From positions 1-64,000 of the forward strand of contig JAGCNV010000019.1 in assembly GCA_017645765.1 (NCBI GenBank): a DNA stretch of 64,000 nucleotides, given 5' to 3'. Source of the stretch: a bacterium (GTDB taxonomy: Bacteria; UBP6; UBA1177). The translations under genes were made by a program, and so were the position numbers. The first letter of the stretch is position 1, and the number at the start of each line of letters is the position of its first letter. The notes beneath the pieces were generated by a model, which did no database searches, was not told where the DNA came from, and worked only from the letters and a program-made list of their open reading frames with translations. This document shows, piece after piece, positions 52,012 to 60,178 of the stretch.

Positions 52012-53217
52012 ATGTCAAGAGTTCTTGTTCTTCCAGGAAGTAAGTGGCAGCTGCCGCTGGTAAAAAAAATAAAAGAAATGGGACATTGGCTTTGTGTCGT
52101 AAGTCCCGAACAGAATCCGCCATGCGCCGAAGTTGCTGACGAATTTTTCAGAAGTGATATATTTGCTGTTGACAACATAGAAAAGTACGCTAAAGAACAC
52201 GCCGTTGATGCAATTGTTTCTGATGAATGCGATATAGCGATGCCTGTTGTGGCAGAGCTGGGAAACCGCTTGAAACTCAGAGCGATGTCAAAAGAAACGG
52301 CCGCACTTTTCACAGACAAGTTCCTTATGCGCGAGTTCTGCATCAAGCACGGTTTGAAATCACCGGAATACAGATTGTGTAAAACGGCTGATGAAGCAGT
52401 CGAATTTCTTAAAAATTTGGGTAAGCCGATAATAATCAAACCCCTTGACAGCAACGCAAGCCACGGTGTTTTCAAGGCTGAAACCGAAGCGGAAGTCAGA
52501 GAACATTTCGAGGAATCCTTGTCTTTTTCCAGAATTGAGCACGCTGTTCTTGCTGAAAGATATATTGTAGGAACAGAATTCACGGTTGACGGCATCAAAA
52601 CTCCGAACGCGCATTATACACTGGCAATCAGCGAGAAAAAACACTTCAAGCACAATGTCAATATCGCTAACGAGCTTTATTTCACGCACGCCAATCCTCG
52701 TTTCGATTACGAAAAACTGAAGGCAGGCAATGATGCTTTTGTTATGGCATCACCGCTGGAATACGGTTTCACTCATGCGGAATACAAATGTGAGGACGGT
52801 GAGTTTTATCTGATTGAGATCGGCGCCCGCGGCGGCGGCAATATGATTTCATCGGTGATAACGCAGTTCATGTCTGGTTATGACACTTACAAATATCTCA
52901 TTGAATGTGCTACCGGTAATGTCCAGAACAAGGATTTCTCCATCAAGGATGAATATAAGGAAAGAGCTTCGATTCTGAAGTTCTTTAAAACCCCTTCAGG
53001 CGGCGGAAAAGTAAAAAATATTCTTGGTCTGGACTATCTTGAGAATGAGCCTGACATAAAGGAATATAAACTTAACTTCGGTATCTGTGACACAATAGAA
53101 GATGCTAAAAACGATTCGGCGAGAATAGGCTTTTTTATTGCCTGTTCTGATTCTGTTGACAAACTCGATAAAGTCGTCAGCCAAGTTGAGGAAAAATTTA
53201 AAATAATATATTTTTAG
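52012..53217 (+). CDS. ATP-grasp carboxylate-amine ligase
   Basis: The 401-residue protein has a preATP-grasp start (SRVLVLPGSKWQLPLVKKI), KPIIIKPLDSNASHGVF (nucleotide-binding Lys), HAEYKCEDGEFYLIEIGARG with a metal-ligand E-I-G-A-R, and a RAGNYA-like C-terminal part. It resembles carbamoyl-phosphate-synthase-type and BacD-type ligases that join amino acids to amines. ATG 52012 fits GAGG 6 nt upstream better than ATG 52000. Confidence 0.82.
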   Translation: MSRVLVLPGSKWQLPLVKKIKEMGHWLCVVSPEQNPPCAEVADEFFRSDIFAVDNIEKYAKEHAVDAIVSDECDIAMPVVAELGNRLKLRAMSKETAALFTDKFLMREFCIKHGLKSPEYRLCKTADEAVEFLKNLGKPIIIKPLDSNASHGVFKAETEAEVREHFEESLSFSRIEHAVLAERYIVGTEFTVDGIKTPNAHYTLAISEKKHFKHNVNIANELYFTHANPRFDYEKLKAGNDAFVMASPLEYGFTHAEYKCEDGEFYLIEIGARGGGNMISSVITQFMSGYDTYKYLIECATGNVQNKDFSIKDEYKERASILKFFKTPSGGGKVKNILGLDYLENEPDIKEYKLNFGICDTIEDAKNDSARIGFFIACSDSVDKLDKVVSQVEEKFKIIYF

Positions 53218-53248
53218 TGTTTTTTAACAACAATGCCGGAGTGAAAAT

Positions 53249-54067
53249 ATGGTCCGAGTAGGATATTTGGGGTATTCGGAGAGAATGCTTTTGGATTTAG
53301 TAAATAATAAAGACTTCGAATTGTGTTTTGCTATCGGAAAGAGCGGAAGAATTTCCTATGATTACAGGACTATTGTTGCTTCTCGCGGAATCAACTACAT
53401 TGAAATAAACAATAAAAAAGAACTGCTTCAACAGACGGATCTTTTTAAAACTGTTGATGTGATTCTGATGTACAAATTTGAATTTATTCTCCCTGCATCC
53501 ATTGTTGACAACTACCGTGTTATAAATTTCCATGGCGGCGATTTGCATACAAACCGCGGAGCACATGCGGTTGTGTGGACAATTCTTCTTCAAGAACCAT
53601 CCACCTGCCTGTCATGCTATCAGCTTACCGGCGGTATTGATGAAGGATTGTTGATAAATCAATACAATGTTAATGTTTTCGAGACTGATACGCCGCATGA
53701 ACTGAACTGCAGATTAATGGACGGAATTCCCTCTTTGCTGAAAGATGTGTTTGCGTTTTTAAGCGGTGACAAAAAGGCTGTAGCAATTACCGGCGGTACG
53801 TACAGAAAGAAAATCACTGAAGCGGATTATACTATCGATTTGGAAAATGACGGTATCAGAACGATAAGAGGCAAAATCAATTCACAAAAACATTTCAACG
53901 GTGCCGTTATCAGATATCTCGGGAAGGAATACAGGGCTAAAGAGTATTATGCCTGCAAAGAACCTGCCATGAATAATGAAAAAGAAATATCGTTCAGCAA
54001 CAACGAGTTTGTCGTTTTTCGTGATAGTCTGGCACTTCACATTTTGGTTTCAGAAAGTGTATTATGA
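53249..54067 (+). CDS. Sugar N-formyltransferase (VioF/ArnA-N type)
   Basis: The 272-residue formyl-transferase-fold protein has INFHGGDLHTNRGAHAV, with the catalytic Asn and His, and GIDEGLLINQ with the Asp. These are the N-H-D residues of N10-formyl-tetrahydrofolate-dependent enzymes. A C-terminal small domain follows. With VioA, RmlA and RmlB encoded at 57181-60178, it probably makes dTDP-4-formamido-4,6-dideoxyglucose. A truncated copy of the vioA start lies 24 bp downstream. Confidence 0.82.
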   Translation: MVRVGYLGYSERMLLDLVNNKDFELCFAIGKSGRISYDYRTIVASRGINYIEINNKKELLQQTDLFKTVDVILMYKFEFILPASIVDNYRVINFHGGDLHTNRGAHAVVWTILLQEPSTCLSCYQLTGGIDEGLLINQYNVNVFETDTPHELNCRLMDGIPSLLKDVFAFLSGDKKAVAITGGTYRKKITEADYTIDLENDGIRTIRGKINSQKHFNGAVIRYLGKEYRAKEYYACKEPAMNNEKEISFSNNEFVVFRDSLALHILVSESVL

Positions 54068-54089
54068 TTTTTTAAAATCAGGAGAAACG

Positions 54090-54140
54090 CCATGACAATA
54101 AACGTTACCCGTTCCTCGATGCCAAATTTTGAGGAGTATT
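54090..54140 (+). repeat. 51-bp direct repeat, left copy
   Basis: These 51 bases are identical to 57179-57229 and comprise CC plus the first 49 bases of the vioA-like coding region. Flanking sequence on both sides is unrelated to that of the right copy. The repeats bound 3,038 bp holding an acyltransferase remnant and darTG. Confidence 0.95.
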
Positions 54141-54181
54141 TTCTAAAAGGAGATGAACAATGGAAACTCCGGCACAATTAA
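54092..54181 (+). pseudogene. Truncated 5' fragment of the vioA-like aminotransferase gene
   Basis: The frame begins [16 protein letters not shown], exactly the first 16 residues of the intact aminotransferase at 57181. It then diverges into an unrelated 13-residue tail and stops at TAA 54179-54181. It has an 'aggag' RBS, so a 29-residue peptide may be made. It overlaps the acyltransferase start at 54160. It marks the left edge of the segment between the direct repeats. Confidence 0.85.
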
Positions 54182-54930
54182 ACGATGCTACTGGGGTTCA
54201 AAACCCTAAACGACGCGACTCGAATCTTGAATTAATGAGAATAATCGCGATGCTTCTGATAGTTGCTCACCACTATGTTGTCAATTCAGGTCTAACTCTT
54301 CCGGAAGGACCGATATTCGCCGATCCGATGTCAAAACGTTCGCTTTTTCTGCTTGTTTTCGGTGCATGGGGAAAAATCGGGATAAACTGCTTTATGATGA
54401 TAACCGGATATTTCATGTGCAAATCGAATATCACGGTGAAAAAATTCGCGAAGCTGTTTTTGGAAGTTATGTTCTACCGGCTGGTAATATATTCGGTCTA
54501 CCGGATTAGCGGTTATAAGCCGTTTACTTGGATTTCTTTCGCCCAAACATTGATTCCCATAACCAATATCAATCATAATTTTACATCGTGCTTCATTTTA
54601 TTTTTTCTTTTTATTCCGTTTCTCAATCAACTCGTCCGGAATATGAATGAAAAACAGCATTTGGCTTTACTTTCGCTTTGCTTTTTTATGTATATCGTTC
54701 TGGGAACATTTCATCAAGTTACAATGAACTATGTTTCGTGGTTCATGGTGCTTTATTTCATATCTTCATACATCAGGTTTTATCCGAAGAAATGGTTCTC
54801 AAGTACAAAAATTACAGGAATTATGCTGTTGCTTACAGTTGTATTATCGATATGCAGTATTATTGGAAGTGAATGGATCGTAAAAAAAAACAGGGAAAAG
54901 TACTCCTTTCTTTTTTGTTACAGATTCTAA
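54160..54930 (+). CDS. Acyltransferase-3 family protein, N-terminal part (frameshifted)
   Basis: The 256-residue product begins with a cytoplasmic tail and NLELMRIIAMLLIVAHHYVV, the acyltransferase-3 (OafA/ExoZ-type) signature with the catalytic-region His. About seven helices follow (ITGYFMCKSNITVKKFAKLF and so on). It stops at 54930, soon after a run of nine A (54882-54890). Removing one A would continue into the downstream frame, where the remaining helices are encoded. As written the protein is truncated. GGAG precedes the ATG. A sugar O-acetyl decoration role is likely for the full-length form. Confidence 0.8.
   Translation: METPAQLNDATGVQNPKRRDSNLELMRIIAMLLIVAHHYVVNSGLTLPEGPIFADPMSKRSLFLLVFGAWGKIGINCFMMITGYFMCKSNITVKKFAKLFLEVMFYRLVIYSVYRISGYKPFTWISFAQTLIPITNINHNFTSCFILFFLFIPFLNQLVRNMNEKQHLALLSLCFFMYIVLGTFHQVTMNYVSWFMVLYFISSYIRFYPKKWFSSTKITGIMLLLTVVLSICSIIGSEWIVKKNREKYSFLFCYRF
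54882..54890 (+). other. A9 tract at the acyltransferase frameshift
   Basis: Nine consecutive A residues after TCGT. With eight, the reading would run GTA AAA AAA ACA GGG and join both halves. Candidates are slipped-strand phase variation, transcriptional slippage, a fixed mutation or a sequencing error. Confidence 0.8.
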
Positions 54931-55324
54931 TACATTTTTAGCAGCTGCAGTCGGCGTTTCCGCATTTTTGTTCTTCAAAAATATCAGGATTCCGCATAGC
55001 AGGATCATCAACACGGTTGCGGCTTCGACATTCGGAGTGCTTCTTATCCATGCCGGCGGCGATACAATGCGGCAATGGCTTTGGAAAGACACTGTCGACT
55101 GTGTGGGACATTACGGCTACAGATTTATGCCGCTTTATGCAATAGGTTGCGTTCTCGCGATATTTACGGTCTGCACTTTAATCGACATTCTGAGGATAAA
55201 CTGTCTGGAAAAACCCTTCTTCAAATTCTGGGACAAGCGGTGGGGTGGGATTGTCTTACAAAAATCGACTATAATTGATATGTCGGCAATAGATCTGAGT
55301 TTTTTTGTGTCTCATCAGATATAA
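54884..55324 (+). pseudogene. Acyltransferase-3 C-terminal remnant in the shifted frame
   Basis: This frame continues the membrane protein with FLAAAVGVSAFLFFKNIRIP, VAASTFGVLLIHAGGDTMRQ and a last helix YAIGCVLAIFTVCTLIDILR, the usual end of acyltransferase-3 proteins. It has no start codon or RBS of its own; the only in-frame initiator is a TTG at 54968. Its last 56 bp overlap the 3' end of darG on the opposite strand, and its final residues may not be native. Confidence 0.75.
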
Positions 55325-56321
55325 AATAGCCAAACAAATTTTGAATAACAATATCTGATTTTATCAATCTGGTTAATGAGTTTTTTATCTCTTCTTCAGA
55401 GAATTGTTTAGGATCTTCCTTGGGCCAGTCTTTGAGGAAGTAATGAACGATCTCATCTTCTTTAAATTGGGGATGACCTTTAACAATCGCAACAACTGTT
55501 GCTACTATTTCAAGTTCGTGATTGTCGCTGATGGAGTTTACGAAATTGGTCGCCTGTTTTATGACCGGGGTATATTTTTCGATGGTTTCTTTTACGCTGT
55601 CGCTTATAATATTGTTGTAAAGAATTTTCTGGGCCGTATCGGTATTTACATTGTAAATCTCTTGAAAATCCTTGATGTGCTGAGATAAAACCTCTATGTT
55701 GTGATCATAAGGACCATGTTTATATTCTATAAATTTAAAATAGTTGCTGCCGCTGAATATGTTTAAGAAAAAAGCAGCTTTTTGCAATCTTATTTTGCCG
55801 ATTGGCTTAAGAGCGATTTTTAATCGCATTAAGATTAAATGAGAGGCGGACATTTTGTGGAGAACTGGTTTCGGAGTGAAAACCGTCGATGGTTCATAGA
55901 TTGTTATATCAACATCCAAATTACTGAACTTTTCGATAATTTTTTGCTTAACAATGTTCCAATTCAGTCCACCGTTTCCGCAGCCTAGTGGCGGAATAGC
56001 CAGTGATTTAATGTTTCTTTCAATAATTCCTGCTTTTAATGCTTCCAATCCTGAGTCGATATAAGAATATTCTGATTTTTCACGCCATCTGTTTTTTGTT
56101 GGAAAATTGGCGATGATTTTTCCGTCTTCTTCAAAAAACAAGATTTTTCCGATTGTGAAATCACCACTTTTACATGCTTTTACGTATGCTTTATTATTTT
56201 CCGGGAATCTTTCTTTAAATTGGTAGGCAATACCTTTCCCCATAAATCCTTCACAATTTACGGTGTTTATAAGGCATTGCGATGCTGAATCTAAAATGTT
56301 TCCGGTTTTATATGTTATCAT
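55269..56321 (-). CDS. darG: DarG-like macrodomain antitoxin
   Basis: The 350-residue protein has an N-terminal macrodomain (about 1-150) with GNILDSASQCLINTVNCEGF, MGKGIAYQFKERFP and IPPLGCGNGGLNW, the ADP-ribose loops of DarG. The C-terminal 200 residues begin HLILMRLKIALKPIGKIRLQ, like the toxin-binding half of DarG. DarG removes ADP-ribose from thymidine bases and binds DarT. It follows darT by 4 bp on the same strand, as in known darTG operons, and the length matches. Confidence 0.85.
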   Translation of the reverse strand: MITYKTGNILDSASQCLINTVNCEGFMGKGIAYQFKERFPENNKAYVKACKSGDFTIGKILFFEEDGKIIANFPTKNRWREKSEYSYIDSGLEALKAGIIERNIKSLAIPPLGCGNGGLNWNIVKQKIIEKFSNLDVDITIYEPSTVFTPKPVLHKMSASHLILMRLKIALKPIGKIRLQKAAFFLNIFSGSNYFKFIEYKHGPYDHNIEVLSQHIKDFQEIYNVNTDTAQKILYNNIISDSVKETIEKYTPVIKQATNFVNSISDNHELEIVATVVAIVKGHPQFKEDEIVHYFLKDWPKEDPKQFSEEEIKNSLTRLIKSDIVIQNLFGYFISDETQKNSDLLPTYQL

Positions 56322-56325
56322 AGTC

Positions 56326-56928
56326 TTACGCCTTGCTGAATGTCGTGTTTACACAAATATCAAATTTATAGTTACCTAAAATATCTGTTGCTAAATTCTC
56401 GACATAATCTTGTGTGCCATCATTTGCTACATAAATCATAAAAAAATCGTCTGGTGTTACAGGTGATGTTGCGAGGCATTCCGCCATGCATGCATTTTTG
56501 CTTATGAGGTCATTGTAGTTTCTTTCTTCTGCTTTTTCCCAATTAATAGCTTTGAAGCCTTCATTATAGCTCATTACTTCTGCTACTGGGTTCTGCGACA
56601 AAGGGTGAGCTGTGCATATTTGAAAATTCTGTTGTTTCGCAAAATCTCTAAGAATTGTAATGCTGCAAAATGATTCGTTCGGATGAGATTTAAAAACAAT
56701 TCCTGTAAAAGCAGTCGGTTCAAAAAAATGAAAAGGAACAAATTGAAATATCCCAAGTTCTTTTCTCTTTTTGATGATGTCTTGATCTGCTATATCAACA
56801 AGATTGTTTCCAAGTCCTTTATCTTCTACGTCTTTTCTTGAAAGAAGACCCTTTCTTAAGATGCTTTCCAAATTTTTGACAGCTGTAACATGATATAATA
56901 ATTTTCCATCCTGAATTCTTTTTGCCAT
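56326..56928 (-). CDS. darT: DarT-like DNA ADP-ribosyltransferase toxin
   Basis: The 200-residue DUF4433-type protein has LLYHVTAVKNLESILRKGLL at the N-terminus and DIADQDIIKKRKELG with Arg55 in the NAD-loop position. VPFHFFEPTAF follows, and ACMAECLATSPVTPDDFF holds Glu150 at the place of the catalytic Glu. DarT ADP-ribosylates thymidine in single-stranded DNA and acts in anti-phage defence. GGAG precedes the ATG. Key residues are present, so it is probably active. The pair's base composition is more AT-rich than adjacent sugar genes, suggesting transfer. Confidence 0.83.
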   Translation of the reverse strand: MAKRIQDGKLLYHVTAVKNLESILRKGLLSRKDVEDKGLGNNLVDIADQDIIKKRKELGIFQFVPFHFFEPTAFTGIVFKSHPNESFCSITILRDFAKQQNFQICTAHPLSQNPVAEVMSYNEGFKAINWEKAEERNYNDLISKNACMAECLATSPVTPDDFFMIYVANDGTQDYVENLATDILGNYKFDICVNTTFSKA

Positions 56929-57148
56929 TTTTATTTCTCCAAAATTTTATGACCAGAAAGATTTTCTAAAAAAGAGTTTGTTGTCATCGTTTGGGCATCA
57001 CAATCATCTAAAAACGCAAAATTATAGTTGAATTAATAAAAAAAACAAGAGAGTTTTGCTTTGATTTTTCAAATAAAATCTAAGATGAAATCTCAAAACA
57101 AACCGCAGTTGTTTCGAATATTCCTCTCGCATTTCAAAAAAAAATCAG

Positions 57149-57167
57149 TATAATGCGGCGGTTTTTT
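57149..57167 (+). promoter_or_regulatory. Promoter of vioA-rmlA-rmlB-ugd, T-tract type
   Basis: TATAAT (57149-57154), GCGGCGG (57155-57161), T6 (57162-57167), then G. It lies 14 nt before the vioA ATG, inside the segment bounded by the direct repeats. The 252-bp gap 56929-57180 otherwise shows only AT-rich sequence. Confidence 0.55.
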
Positions 57168-57178
57168 GAAGGAGAGCA

Positions 57179-57229
57179 CCATGACAATAAACGTTACCCG
57201 TTCCTCGATGCCAAATTTTGAGGAGTATT
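57179..57229 (+). repeat. 51-bp direct repeat, right copy
   Basis: Identical to 54090-54140. Here it forms the intact start of the vioA-like gene. Identity ends abruptly at base 57229, within codon 17. Confidence 0.95.
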
Positions 57230-58287
57230 GCGAGGAGATCAAAGAGCTTTGGGAGAGCCGCTGGCTCACGAATTCGGGGGCGAAGCACCAGAAATTTCAG
57301 GCGGAGCTTGAAAAGATGCTGGGTGTGCCGCATGTCGCGCTTTTTACGAACGGGCATCTGGCGCTTGAAAACATAATCGCAGCTTTTGAGTTCCCGAAAG
57401 GTTCGGAAGTTATTACGACTCCTTTCACTTTCGCTTCGACGACTAATGCGATTGCGAGAAACGGTCTCACACCTGTTTTCTGCGACGTAAATCCTGAAAA
57501 TTACACGATGGATGCTGATAAAATCGATGCTCTGATAACAGAAAAAACTGTAGCGATTGTGCCAGTTCATGTTTACGGGAATATGTGCGATGTTGAAAAA
57601 ATCGCCGATATTGCGAAAAAGCACAATCTGAAGGTGATTTATGATGCGGCTCATGCTTTCGCGGTGAAATACAAAGGTGTTTCATCCGCTTGTTTCGGTG
57701 ATGCTTCGATGTTCAGCTTTCATGCGACCAAGGTCTTCAACACGATCGAGGGCGGCGCGGTCTGTTTTTCGGAAGATCCACTTGTTGACAAACTCAACAG
57801 TATGAAAAATTTCGGCATAACGAGCCCTGAAAGTGTAGGATTTGTCGGCGGAAACGCGAAAATGAGCGAATTCCAGGCGGCGATGGGAATTTGCAATCTG
57901 CGCCATCTTGATGGTGAAATCGCAAAACGAAAAGCCGTTGTCGAGCGTTACTGTGCTCACCTTGACGGAGTGAAAGGGATAAAACTCTGCAAACCGGATA
58001 AAAATGTTACTCCGAATTACGCATATTTCCCCGTTGTTTTTGACGGTTTCACGGTTTCAAGGGACGAAATTTTCGCAAAACTGGCTGAAAACGGAATTGT
58101 CGCGAGAAAATATTTCTATCCGCTCACAAACACATTCGACTGTTACAAAAATCTTCCGACTTCAGGCGCAGAAAAAACGCCGGTTGCAGCATATTTTGCA
58201 GACAGGGTACTGACTCTGCCGCTTTACGCCGACCTCGCTCTGGAAGATGTCGACAGAATCTGCGGAATAATTTTGGAAAGGAGATAA
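57181..58287 (+). CDS. DegT/DnrJ/EryC1/StrS aminotransferase, VioA-like
   Basis: The 368-residue sugar aminotransferase has [43 protein letters not shown]-like [14 protein letters not shown] and [15 protein letters not shown] with the PLP Lys. The N-terminus [13 protein letters not shown] and the overall pattern resemble VioA, which converts dTDP-4-keto-6-deoxyglucose to dTDP-4-amino-4,6-dideoxyglucose. The substrate would come from RmlA and RmlB encoded next. Its first 49 bases are duplicated at 54092. Confidence 0.88.
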   Translation: MTINVTRSSMPNFEEYCEEIKELWESRWLTNSGAKHQKFQAELEKMLGVPHVALFTNGHLALENIIAAFEFPKGSEVITTPFTFASTTNAIARNGLTPVFCDVNPENYTMDADKIDALITEKTVAIVPVHVYGNMCDVEKIADIAKKHNLKVIYDAAHAFAVKYKGVSSACFGDASMFSFHATKVFNTIEGGAVCFSEDPLVDKLNSMKNFGITSPESVGFVGGNAKMSEFQAAMGICNLRHLDGEIAKRKAVVERYCAHLDGVKGIKLCKPDKNVTPNYAYFPVVFDGFTVSRDEIFAKLAENGIVARKYFYPLTNTFDCYKNLPTSGAEKTPVAAYFADRVLTLPLYADLALEDVDRICGIILERR

Positions 58288-58289
58288 AA

Positions 58290-59159
58290 ATGAAAGGAAT
58301 CATTCTTGCCGGCGGCAAAGGAACAAGGCTTTATCCGATGACAAAGGCTGTTTCGAAGCAGCTTCTGCCGATTTACGACAAGCCGCTGATCTACTATCCG
58401 CTTTCGATCCTCATGCTTGCAGGAATCCGCGAAGTGCTGATCATTTCGACGCCTGAGGATACTCCGCTTTACGAAAGGCTCTTCGGGACAGGCAAAAAGA
58501 TCGGAATGAAGTTCGCCTACAAAGTGCAGGATACTCCGCGCGGACTTGCCGACGCCTTTATTCTGGGAGAGGATTTTATCGGAGATGACAGCGTATGCCT
58601 GATTCTGGGCGACAATGTCTTTTACGGCCAGGATATGACAAAAACGCTCAGAAAAGCGATGGAAAATAAGGTCGGAGCCACGATCTTCGGCTATCCGGTG
58701 AAGGATGCACGCTCGTTCGGCGTGGTCGAGTTCGACAAAAAACACAAAGTTGTTTCAATTGAGGAAAAACCGGAACACCCGAAGAGCAACTACGCCGTTC
58801 CGGGGCTTTATTTCTATGACAACCGTGTTGTCGAGATCGCGAAAAACGTGAAACCTTCGGCCCGCGGCGAGATCGAAATTACCGCTGTAAACAACGCATA
58901 TCTTGAAATGGGTGAACTCAATGTCACCCTGCTCGGGCGCGGCATGGCGTGGCTCGATACCGGAACGCCCGCAAATATGCTGAAAGCGGCGGAATTTGTC
59001 GAAGCTGTGCAGGATAGACAGGGATTTTATGTTTCCTGCATCGAAGAGATCGCATGGCGGCGCGGATTCATAACGACCGAGCAGCTTAAAGAAATAGGTT
59101 GTGAACTCAAAATGACCGACTACGGCCAGTATCTGCTTTCAATCGCGGGGGAAAAATAA
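58290..59159 (+). CDS. rmlA: Glucose-1-phosphate thymidylyltransferase
   Basis: The 289-residue protein has [20 protein letters not shown], then [33 protein letters not shown] and [20 protein letters not shown], all diagnostic of RmlA. It makes dTDP-glucose from dTTP and glucose-1-phosphate. It starts 2 bp after vioA and shares TAATG with rmlB. No rmlC or rmlD follows, so the product is probably not rhamnose. Confidence 0.95.
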   Translation: MKGIILAGGKGTRLYPMTKAVSKQLLPIYDKPLIYYPLSILMLAGIREVLIISTPEDTPLYERLFGTGKKIGMKFAYKVQDTPRGLADAFILGEDFIGDDSVCLILGDNVFYGQDMTKTLRKAMENKVGATIFGYPVKDARSFGVVEFDKKHKVVSIEEKPEHPKSNYAVPGLYFYDNRVVEIAKNVKPSARGEIEITAVNNAYLEMGELNVTLLGRGMAWLDTGTPANMLKAAEFVEAVQDRQGFYVSCIEEIAWRRGFITTEQLKEIGCELKMTDYGQYLLSIAGEK

Positions 59160-60178
59160 TGAACATCATCGTTACAGGCGGCGCGGGATTTATCGGCTCG
59201 AACTTCATTTTCCACATGCTTGAGGCGCATCCCGATTACAGGATCATCTGCCTCGACAAACTGACTTACGCGGGAAATCTGAGCACTTTGAAAAGTGTCA
59301 TGGATAAGCTGAATTTCCGCTTTGTGAAACTCGATATCTGCGACAGATCTGGGGTTTACAAACTTTTTGAAGAGGAAAAACCTGACATCATCGTCAATTT
59401 CGCTGCTGAAAGCCATGTTGACAGAAGTATCGAAGACCCATCAGTTTTCCTGCAGACAAACATTATCGGAACATCAGTTCTCATGGATGCGTGCAGGAAA
59501 TACGGAATAACAAGATATCATCAGGTTTCGACTGACGAAGTTTACGGCGACCTTCCCCTTGACAGGCCAGACCTTTTCTTCACCGAGGAGACTCCGATCC
59601 ACACAAGCAGCCCGTATTCAAGTTCAAAAGCGGGGGCAGACCTTCTGGTCATGGCGTATCACCGCACTTTCGGGCTTCCGGCGACGATCTCAAGATGTTC
59701 GAACAACTACGGCCCTTACCATTTCCCCGAAAAGCTTATCCCTCTGATGATTGCCAACTGCCTGAACGACAAGCCGCTTCCGGTTTACGGCGAAGGGCTC
59801 AACGTCCGCGACTGGCTCTATGTCGAAGACCACTGCAAGGCGATCGATCTTGTCATTCACAAAGGGCGTGTTGGCGAGGTCTACAACATCGGCGGCCACA
59901 ACGAAATGAGAAATATCGACATCGTGAAACTCATCTGCAAGGAACTCGGCAAACCCGAAAGCCTGATAACACATGTCAAAGACAGACTGGGCCACGATAT
60001 GCGCTACGCGATCGACCCGACGAAGATCCACAACGAACTCGGCTGGCTGCCCGAAACCAAATTCGCAGAAGGTATCAAAAAAACGATAAAATGGTATCTC
60101 GACAACCGCGAATGGTGGGAAGAGATAATAAGCGGCGAATATCAGAACTACTACAAAAAAATGTATGAAGGAAGGTAA
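59159..60178 (+). CDS. rmlB: dTDP-glucose 4,6-dehydratase
   Basis: The 339-residue extended SDR protein has VTGGAGFIGSNF, FAAESHVDRSIEDPSVFLQT, STDEVYGDLP with the catalytic Asp/Glu, and SPYSSSKAGADLL (YxxxK). It makes dTDP-4-keto-6-deoxyglucose, the VioA substrate. It overlaps rmlA by 1 bp and abuts ugd with no gap. Confidence 0.95.
   Translation: MNIIVTGGAGFIGSNFIFHMLEAHPDYRIICLDKLTYAGNLSTLKSVMDKLNFRFVKLDICDRSGVYKLFEEEKPDIIVNFAAESHVDRSIEDPSVFLQTNIIGTSVLMDACRKYGITRYHQVSTDEVYGDLPLDRPDLFFTEETPIHTSSPYSSSKAGADLLVMAYHRTFGLPATISRCSNNYGPYHFPEKLIPLMIANCLNDKPLPVYGEGLNVRDWLYVEDHCKAIDLVIHKGRVGEVYNIGGHNEMRNIDIVKLICKELGKPESLITHVKDRLGHDMRYAIDPTKIHNELGWLPETKFAEGIKKTIKWYLDNREWWEEIISGEYQNYYKKMYEGR

Noticed and set aside
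54968-55324. Separate small membrane-protein gene
   Set aside because: It has only a TTG and no RBS, and its frame continues the acyltransferase if one A is removed at 54882-54890.
56961-56971. ATTTTCTAAAA shared with 54138-54148 near the repeat edges
   Set aside because: Eleven AT-rich bases can match by chance and do not sit at equivalent positions relative to the repeats.
58290-60178. dTDP-rhamnose pathway
   Set aside because: rmlC and rmlD are absent from the locus, and VioA plus formyltransferase genes give a better end product.
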